7,705 bases of DNA, taken from assembly GCA_903870185.1 (NCBI GenBank), contig CAIQCE010000006.1, positions 1 to 7,705 of the forward strand, read 5' to 3'. The translations under genes were made by a program, and so were the position numbers. The DNA is from an uncultured Gammaproteobacteria bacterium (lineage in GTDB: Bacteria; Pseudomonadota; Gammaproteobacteria; Coxiellales; Coxiellaceae). This document shows, piece by piece, positions 1 through 4,831 of the stretch. The stretch's first letter is position 1, and each line of letters begins with the position of its first letter. The notes under the pieces are model-generated. The model was not told the origin of the DNA and did not search any database. It saw nothing but the letters and a program-made list of their open reading frames with translations.

Positions 1-867
1 GTAGATTCTTCTGTGGTAGCAGCATTATTGCATCAAGCTATTGGAGATCAACTGACTTGCGTGTTTGTCGATACAGGCTTATTAAGGCTCGATGAAGGCG
101 ATCAAGTGATGAAGCTCTTTGCTACTCATCTCGGTGTGAAGGTGATTCGTGTCAATGCTCAATCTGAATTTTTTTCGGCATTAAAAGGCGTTAGTGATCC
201 TGAAGAAAAGCGCAAAATCATTGGTGAACAATTTATCCGTGTTTTTGAGAGAGAATCTAAGAAATTAACGGAAGTGAAATTTTTAGCTCAGGGCACTATT
301 TACCCTGATATTATAGAATCTGCAGGAAAACAATTTAAAAAAGCGCAAGTCATAAAATCGCATCACAATGTGGGTGGATTACCCGATGATCTGAAATTTA
401 AATTAATCGAACCTTTGAAAGAATTGTTCAAGGATGAGGTGCGTCAACTCGGTTTAGAACTAGGACTACCAGAAAGTTTATTGTATCGACATCCATTTCC
501 AGGTCCTGGTCTTGGGGTTCGAATATTAGGAGAAATTCGAGAAGAATTTATTCCACTCTTACAGCAGGCTGATGCTATTTTTATTGAAGAACTTAGGGCG
601 GCAAATCTTTATCACTCTGTCAGCCAGGCCTTTGCTGTATTCTTACCTGTGAAGTCGGTCGGAGTGAAAGGAGATGCTCGATGTTATGAGTATGTGATTG
701 CCCTTCGGGCCGTGGAAACTGTAGACTTCATGACAGCTCATTGGGCCGAATTACCCTATGCTTTTTTAGCGAAGGTAAGTGAGAGAATCATGAATGAAAT
801 CAAGAAGATATCAAGGGTTGTGTACGATATCTCAGGCAAGCCCCCGGCGACGATAGAGTGGGAATAA
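1..867 (+). CDS. guaA: GMP synthase (glutamine-hydrolysing), C-terminal part, 5' truncated by window
   Basis: GuaA makes GMP from XMP, ATP and glutamine in the cytoplasm, the last step of guanine nucleotide synthesis. Only the last 288 residues are present; the frame is open from base 1 and begins VDSSVVAALL, the end of the SGGVDSS P-loop of the ATP-pyrophosphatase domain. Compared with the remembered 525-residue E. coli protein, about 237 residues (the class I glutamine amidotransferase domain and the start of the ATPase) lie outside. Visible landmarks are LAQGTIYPD, the lid motif KSHHNVGGLP, EPLKELFKDEVR, RHPFPGPGLGVR opening the C-terminal dimerisation domain, LRAVETVDFMTAHWAELP, and the invariant end SGKPPATIEWE. 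Nothing is missing or disrupted, so the gene is cut only by the window edge. Its TAA overlaps the tadA ATG by one base, indicating co-transcription and translational coupling. Confidence 0.97.
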   Translation, partial: VDSSVVAALLHQAIGDQLTCVFVDTGLLRLDEGDQVMKLFATHLGVKVIRVNAQSEFFSALKGVSDPEEKRKIIGEQFIRVFERESKKLTEVKFLAQGTIYPDIIESAGKQFKKAQVIKSHHNVGGLPDDLKFKLIEPLKELFKDEVRQLGLELGLPESLLYRHPFPGPGLGVRILGEIREEFIPLLQQADAIFIEELRAANLYHSVSQAFAVFLPVKSVGVKGDARCYEYVIALRAVETVDFMTAHWAELPYAFLAKVSERIMNEIKKISRVVYDISGKPPATIEWE

Positions 868-1307
868 TGACCCATTCTGATTTCCATTCAGAATTCGATC
901 TTCAATTTATGCAACGGGCTTTGGAATTAGCCTTAAAAGCTCAAACCTTAGGTGAAGTTCCTGTTGGGGCTGTTTTAGTCTATGAAAATCAAATTATCGG
1001 TGAGGGCTGGAATCACCCCATCAGCGGCTGCGACCCGACGCTTCATGCGGAAATTGTTGCATTACGCGATGGTGCTTTACAGCTTAATAATTACCGTTTA
1101 CCTAATACAACGCTCTACGTTACGTTGCAGCCTTGTGCGATGTGTTTAGGGGCCCTGCAGCATGCTCGAGTTCAGCGTTTAGTGTATGCAGCAGCCGATT
1201 CTAAATCGACTGATTTTGATCCTAATTATCAAATTCATTCTTATCAAGGCCCTTTGGCCGAAATATCTGGCCAGATGCTTCGAGATTTTTTTAAGATTCG
1301 GCGGTGA
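867..1307 (+). CDS. tadA: tRNA-specific adenosine deaminase TadA
   Basis: TadA deaminates adenosine 34 to inosine in the anticodon of tRNA-Arg(ACG), allowing one tRNA to read several CGN codons. The 146-residue product has the cytidine/deoxycytidylate deaminase fold: VPVGAVLV, GEGWN, the zinc and catalytic motif HAE (H60, E62) and PCAMC (zinc ligands C90, C93), and ends DFFKIRR, matching the DFFRMRR block of E. coli TadA. I chose the ATG at 867 because it overlaps the guaA stop as TAATG; a GTG at 858 in the same frame would add three residues inside guaA. A weak GAGTGGG-like purine stretch precedes it. It is about 20 residues shorter than the 167-residue E. coli protein, mostly by lacking the basic tail. 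The loop after the core is odd: where E. coli has GARDAKTGAAGS, this has AAADSKSTDFDP, so the GAAGS segment is absent. Identity as TadA rather than another deaminase remains the best call. Confidence 0.9.
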   Translation: MTHSDFHSEFDLQFMQRALELALKAQTLGEVPVGAVLVYENQIIGEGWNHPISGCDPTLHAEIVALRDGALQLNNYRLPNTTLYVTLQPCAMCLGALQHARVQRLVYAAADSKSTDFDPNYQIHSYQGPLAEISGQMLRDFFKIRR

Positions 1308-1311
1308 TGTT

Positions 1312-1328
1312 CTTAATAAAACCTTAAG
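1312..1328 (+). promoter_or_regulatory. Candidate PmrA (BasR) box upstream of ORF-A
   Basis: The sequence CTTAAT-AAAAC-CTTAAG consists of two direct half-sites with an 11-base period. It is a perfect match to the PmrA response-regulator consensus YTTAAK-N5-YTTAAK known from Salmonella and, in related form, from Legionella and Coxiella, where PmrA activates many Dot/Icm effector genes. It begins five bases after the tadA stop, and its second half-site covers the -35 position of the predicted ORF-A promoter, the placement expected for an activator site. The match is seen directly; binding by PmrA and the effector link are inferred. Confidence 0.6.
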
Positions 1329-1352
1329 TCAGCTCCAGTAAACTACTAGAAT
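1324..1352 (+). promoter_or_regulatory. Predicted sigma-70 promoter for ORF-A
   Basis: A -10 hexamer TAGAAT (1347-1352, five of six matches to TATAAT) lies 17 bases downstream of TTAAGT (1324-1329), a poor -35 with three of six matches. Transcription would start near 1359 and give a leader of about 20 bases before the ATG at 1379. A good -10 with a weak -35 that is overlapped by a PmrA half-site is the usual architecture of an activator-dependent promoter. I see no terminator after tadA, so read-through from the guaA-tadA transcript is also possible. Confidence 0.4.
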
Positions 1353-1378
1353 TAGCGATAAAACTGGGTATAGGGTCT

Positions 1379-4300
1379 ATGAGGGAAACAACCCCTTTTG
1401 AAGTTTCGATGAGCACTGGGTCTATGCTCGGTTTGGCTTATTATCGCCTTCTGATCCCTGCTATTGAGCCCTTAGAGAGTGTCGATGAAGCGATAGAAAC
1501 TCAGCTCGCATTACGTGCAGATCAAATCTTTGATGATTTCAGTAAACCCAATGCCTTGAATTTATATTGGGGATTTTCGACTGTTTTACAATATGACTTA
1601 GTGGCAGAGACTTTTCCTGCTGATGCTCGATATGGGATAGGTGAGCGCACAGTTTACAAAGCCACACGAATGTTTGTCCTAAAGCCTGACGAAAAGAGTG
1701 AAAATCCTAAGGCTTTTTTTATAGCTACTATAAATTTCACTGTTGAGGATGAACTCAACATGAACTCAGTAATACATTTTGCTGCTTCTAATCCTCAATA
1801 CCGAAGCTTGGTAGATTCTGAATTAAGAAAGTTAAAATCCGGCATCATTCCAAAATTAGAATCTGAAAGTGATACGCTAAAGTCAAGAGAACTTACATCT
1901 GGTACAGGACTTATACCTCAACTTTCTATTCCTGTTGGAAATTTTAAATTGATTCAGGGGGGGGTTGAAGATGATGAGAGATCTTCTCTTGAAGAATTAT
2001 ACTTGAAAGCTAAAAGAGAGTCAGAGCTAAAGATAGCTGAGGCCTCTCATCAGCTCAAAGAAAAATTATCAGATGAATTTTTAGAGAAGTTAGATGAATT
2101 AACGGAGTCTTCTAAGGGGGATGTCGTGGCATCTTTAACTGAGGATTTTAGAGATTCTCTTAAATTTAATGGTATTAAAATAGATGATATCCTAATCCCC
2201 CCTTTTTTGAATTCCTTTGCATCTCAGAGAAAAATAGATGCTTTAGTGGCGATGGCGAATGATAAAAAACGCTCAGCCCTTTATCTTTCACTTGCCTCTT
2301 CTTTTATTAAAGTCATATTGCTTTATGTGAAATATTTAGAGAAAACAGGCTCGCTTGAGAATTGGATTTTGGAAAATTACAAAGATAAAACTAGACAGGA
2401 AGCTCTGTATGGTTTTACTCAGGCTTTTTATCAATTTTGGGTTGATAAAGATTTTTCAAGGAGGCCTGATAAAGAGCTTATTAAAAATTTATTTACAAAC
2501 TTCAATAAAGATTCTGTTTTTCAAGAATCCGATTCACCCTTTTCTGCTATAGAAGCTCTGATCGATCAGTACAAAATATTTTCACATGGTGAAAGAGGAG
2601 GTTGCTCTGATCAAGAATATATTAATCTCTGTCTCTGGGATTGGAAGATTAATTCAGAAGCAGGAAAAGGTGCTGATGCTGATTCAGTGAAAGACATACT
2701 AGAGGAGGCTGATCTTCGATTTCTCCAGAAAATGGCTCTTATGAAGTCCCCCAGTTTTGATTGGCTTCCATTGGATATGAAAAAGAGATTTACTCGTCAA
2801 TATTTAGAATTTCTGTTGGCTGGGAGAGATATGATTAAAACTAAATTATGGCCTGCGTTAGATAGGGTTTCCATCAGCCGATTTGTTTTAAATGCTAAAA
2901 GATATGGTAATGAAGATTTTGATCTAGATGCATTGATTCGAGACAATACTTTAAATCAATTTGTGAAAGAATTTCCAGCGAAGATTAAGTGGGTCGATGG
3001 AAAAATAACTGAAATCCCAGTCCTTGATTTTTTAAGTGAGCACTTTGATCCAGTGGTTGTTCTTAATCACTATCGAGTTTCAAGAGGTGATGAGAGTTTA
3101 GAAGTTATCCCAGTCTCGGCTAAAGGTGTCGCTCTTTGGGTTTCAAGGGCATTAAATCGAGTGAACTTATATGTGGAATATTTATATGATTCACATGCGC
3201 TTGATGATTATTTCCAGATGCTTCTTGAAAATCCAAAAGTCAAAAAGGATACTTCTCATAGAGTAATGCTGTCCTGGTTCGCTGAATCTTTTTATTGGAA
3301 GATTTTAGAGGACTCAGGCATTTTAGATTCTGAAGAATTACCAGCGCCAGTGAAGCACTATATCAAAGAAGCTTTTAGGGTGGGGGCTTACGCTTATCAT
3401 CTCCCCCGAGAGAGTGATCAATCTCCTTATGATTGTTTGGATGTATTAAGTCGACAACACTTTGAATTTTCAAAATCTGAGATTGCTCTTTGGGACAGCC
3501 CAGGCCAGAGTTGTCGGGAACTTTATCAGCGTGAATTAGCAATCAATGAAGATATTGCTAGCCGTCATGAAGATCAGGAAAAGGATGCTCAACTTCAAGC
3601 TTTGATCCGAGTTTCCAATTTCGAAGATTCAACAGCATTCGTTGAAATTTTGACTCAGAATCATTCTAAAATGAGTGATATTGCTGAATTTTCCGCTAAG
3701 ATTCTTGATCCTAGAGATGCCGCTCAATTTTCTAAAATGCTAGTTCGAGTGATGGATACTGTCGATATCTCATTCCTTTTCAATGATAAGGATTCTCAAA
3801 AGCCTGAGAAAATAACCATCGAGTTACTTTCAAAGCCTTCTGAAGAAGAGCCGCTTAAGCAGGCTTGGTGGTTATATGCTCATTACATTAAGCATCAGGT
3901 TGAAAAATATTTAAGGCACAGAAATATAGATTTCGCTTTGGGAGGTGGTTTCAAGATCCCACAGGAATATATGGCTGAGCGTAATGTGTCCGCTGCTTGT
4001 GAAATTTGGTTGTTGATGAATGCTGTTGAGCAATATTGCCATACGGTGCCTTATAGTAAAGAAAACCATCAGCAATTATTTAATAGTGCAATGACGCGAG
4101 TCGCTCGTCTTAAGTGGGAAGCAGAAAAGCGCGGTGAACGTTGGGGCCTTAGGGGCAAAAGCCAAAGCAGTCGCTTGGCTAAAAGTTTGGATTGTATAGA
4201 GGCCAATCCGGCTCAATGCAATACAGAACACATGTTCAGCCTAATAGGTGATGAGCTCAAGCCTTATATTGAGAATCTGAGTTCATCTCAAGAAGAAGCC

Positions 4301-4765
4301 AACCAAGTGAATATGCGCAAACGCGTGAAAAATTGGGTTGCCCAGAATATTGAGAAAACCATTGTCCTATCCTTCGGGGCAGTTTTAACTTTGGTTGCAG
4401 TCGGTCTAACCGGTGGCTTTAATTTACTGGATCCTGCCTTCAGCTTTATCCCACCAGATATGGTCATTAGCCTATTAACCTTGCTGGTAGGGGTGGCTTT
4501 GATTATAGTGGTGGGAATTGAGTTATTTAAACGCTACCCAACAGTCGCCCAGGTTTTTAGCCAAACCCAAGTCATATTGGAAGATCCTATAGCGATAGGG
4601 GCTAAGCCGACCGTTTCAACTTCATTACGTGCTTTTCAACCTGCCCCCCATTTGATAGCCCATGATTCCGCCTCTGGCTTATTTACAGAAGTTGATGGGG
4701 GTGGGGTTGAAGATGATATGAGTGACGAGGCCGATTTGTCCCCAGTAGGGCCTACGGGGCGGTAA
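1379..4765 (+). CDS. Large helical protein with C-terminal membrane hairpin, candidate Dot/Icm effector (ORF-A)
   Basis: I do not recognise this 1128-residue protein; function is unknown. The N-terminus has no signal peptide. Residues about 203-243 are charged, heptad-like and probably coiled coil. Residues 265-360 and 541-641 are two divergent copies of one helical module; the second contains WVSRALN-x3-LYVEYL (587-602), the first a degenerate SSFI-x4-LYVKYL (307-320). Residues about 835-1050 form a block shared with ORF-B: EKYL (842-845), QSSRLAKSL (929-937), NWVAQN (985-990), then two hydrophobic helices (about 995-1015, containing LTGGF, and 1028-1049). The remaining 79 residues are polar and end with an acidic cluster (EDDMSDEAD) 18 to 10 residues from the C-terminus, resembling the E-block of Dot/Icm substrates. 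The start is uncertain: ATG 1379 (weak TAGGG, spacing 3), 1409 or 1424 are possible, and 1379 best fits the predicted promoter. The effector role is inferred from this tail, the PmrA box and the membrane hairpin. The reading frame is intact across a run of eight G. Confidence 0.9.
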   Translation: MRETTPFEVSMSTGSMLGLAYYRLLIPAIEPLESVDEAIETQLALRADQIFDDFSKPNALNLYWGFSTVLQYDLVAETFPADARYGIGERTVYKATRMFVLKPDEKSENPKAFFIATINFTVEDELNMNSVIHFAASNPQYRSLVDSELRKLKSGIIPKLESESDTLKSRELTSGTGLIPQLSIPVGNFKLIQGGVEDDERSSLEELYLKAKRESELKIAEASHQLKEKLSDEFLEKLDELTESSKGDVVASLTEDFRDSLKFNGIKIDDILIPPFLNSFASQRKIDALVAMANDKKRSALYLSLASSFIKVILLYVKYLEKTGSLENWILENYKDKTRQEALYGFTQAFYQFWVDKDFSRRPDKELIKNLFTNFNKDSVFQESDSPFSAIEALIDQYKIFSHGERGGCSDQEYINLCLWDWKINSEAGKGADADSVKDILEEADLRFLQKMALMKSPSFDWLPLDMKKRFTRQYLEFLLAGRDMIKTKLWPALDRVSISRFVLNAKRYGNEDFDLDALIRDNTLNQFVKEFPAKIKWVDGKITEIPVLDFLSEHFDPVVVLNHYRVSRGDESLEVIPVSAKGVALWVSRALNRVNLYVEYLYDSHALDDYFQMLLENPKVKKDTSHRVMLSWFAESFYWKILEDSGILDSEELPAPVKHYIKEAFRVGAYAYHLPRESDQSPYDCLDVLSRQHFEFSKSEIALWDSPGQSCRELYQRELAINEDIASRHEDQEKDAQLQALIRVSNFEDSTAFVEILTQNHSKMSDIAEFSAKILDPRDAAQFSKMLVRVMDTVDISFLFNDKDSQKPEKITIELLSKPSEEEPLKQAWWLYAHYIKHQVEKYLRHRNIDFALGGGFKIPQEYMAERNVSAACEIWLLMNAVEQYCHTVPYSKENHQQLFNSAMTRVARLKWEAEKRGERWGLRGKSQSSRLAKSLDCIEANPAQCNTEHMFSLIGDELKPYIENLSSSQEEANQVNMRKRVKNWVAQNIEKTIVLSFGAVLTLVAVGLTGGFNLLDPAFSFIPPDMVISLLTLLVGVALIIVVGIELFKRYPTVAQVFSQTQVILEDPIAIGAKPTVSTSLRAFQPAPHLIAHDSASGLFTEVDGGGVEDDMSDEADLSPVGPTGR
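1957..1964 (+). repeat. Homopolymer tract of eight G inside ORF-A
   Basis: Eight consecutive G bases span codons 193-196 (Q-G-G-V). Such runs are prone to slippage in replication and transcription. Counting by hand, gain of one G puts TGA directly after codon 196, while loss of one G leads to TGA after 208 codons. Either change removes about 80 percent of the protein, including the shared modules and the membrane hairpin. Whether the length actually varies cannot be told from one sequence. Confidence 0.9.
1961..1975 (+). repeat. 15-base direct repeat, copy 1 (partner at 4703-4717)
   Basis: GGGGTTGAAGATGAT occurs here and again, identically, at 4703-4717 near the 3' end of the same gene. Both copies are in the same reading frame and encode the peptide G-V-E-D-D preceded by glycine (residues 195-199 and about 1109-1113). 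They flank roughly 2.7 kb. The repeat may be a duplicated acidic motif or a chance repeat; recombination between copies would delete most of the protein in frame. Confidence 0.7.
4703..4717 (+). repeat. 15-base direct repeat, copy 2 (partner at 1961-1975)
   Basis: This copy encodes G-V-E-D-D at the beginning of the acidic cluster in the C-terminal tail of ORF-A. Upstream it is again G-rich (GGGGGTGGGG, 4697-4706). Identity with copy 1 is exact over 15 bases and ends at the next base (A versus G). Confidence 0.7.
4740..4759 (+). other. Short GC-rich inverted repeat at the end of ORF-A
   Basis: CCCC-A-GTAG-GGC-CTAC-GGGG can fold into an eight-pair hairpin with one bulged A and a three-base loop. 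It lies over the last codons of ORF-A (stop 4763-4765). No T-run follows, only GGTAATTATT, so it is unlikely to be an intrinsic terminator. It could act as an RNA-stability or pausing structure between the two paralogous genes, or be a by-product of the Pro/Gly codons of the tail. Confidence 0.4.
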
Positions 4766-4778
4766 TTATTCAAAGATC

Positions 4779-4787
4779 TGCTATACT
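4779..4787 (+). promoter_or_regulatory. Extended -10 promoter candidate for ORF-B
   Basis: TGC-TATACT is an extended -10 element (TGn followed by TATACT, five of six matches to TATAAT). No convincing -35 lies 16-18 bases upstream, which extended -10 promoters can do without. Transcription would begin near 4794, about 38 bases before the ORF-B start. No PmrA box is visible here, so ORF-B may have its own basal promoter as well as being co-transcribed with ORF-A across the 66-base gap. Confidence 0.4.
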
Positions 4788-4816
4788 TGGGCTGATTTTA
4801 TGCCTTGCAGAAATAA

Positions 4817-4825
4817 GAGAGGAGA
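4817..4825 (+). promoter_or_regulatory. Strong Shine-Dalgarno of ORF-B
   Basis: GAGAGGAGA contains a full AGGAG core (4820-4824) seven bases before the ATG at 4832. It fixes the ORF-B start with good certainty and is much stronger than anything in front of ORF-A, implying different translation rates for the two paralogues. Confidence 0.8.
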
Positions 4826-4831
4826 GCTGAA

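Noticed and set aside
858..869. GTG at 858 as the tadA start, three codons before the ATG.
   Set aside because: The ATG at 867 forms the typical TAATG stop-start overlap with guaA, and the three extra residues align with nothing in known TadA proteins.
1337..1353. Possible CpxR box (GTAAA-N5/6-GTAAA) before ORF-A.
   Set aside because: Only the first half-site, GTAAA, is present; the second position reads GAATT, so the match is poor next to the perfect PmrA box.
1382..1400. Small inverted repeat AGGG...CCCT followed by TTTT at the start of ORF-A, as an attenuator.
   Set aside because: Only four pairs with a short T-run inside the coding region; far too weak to claim.
2171..3301. RasGEF-type or other known effector domain in the ORF-A/ORF-B helical modules.
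   Set aside because: The apolar helix pattern is faintly reminiscent of RasGEF N-terminal regions, but no catalytic RasGEF motif or any other enzyme signature could be found in either protein.
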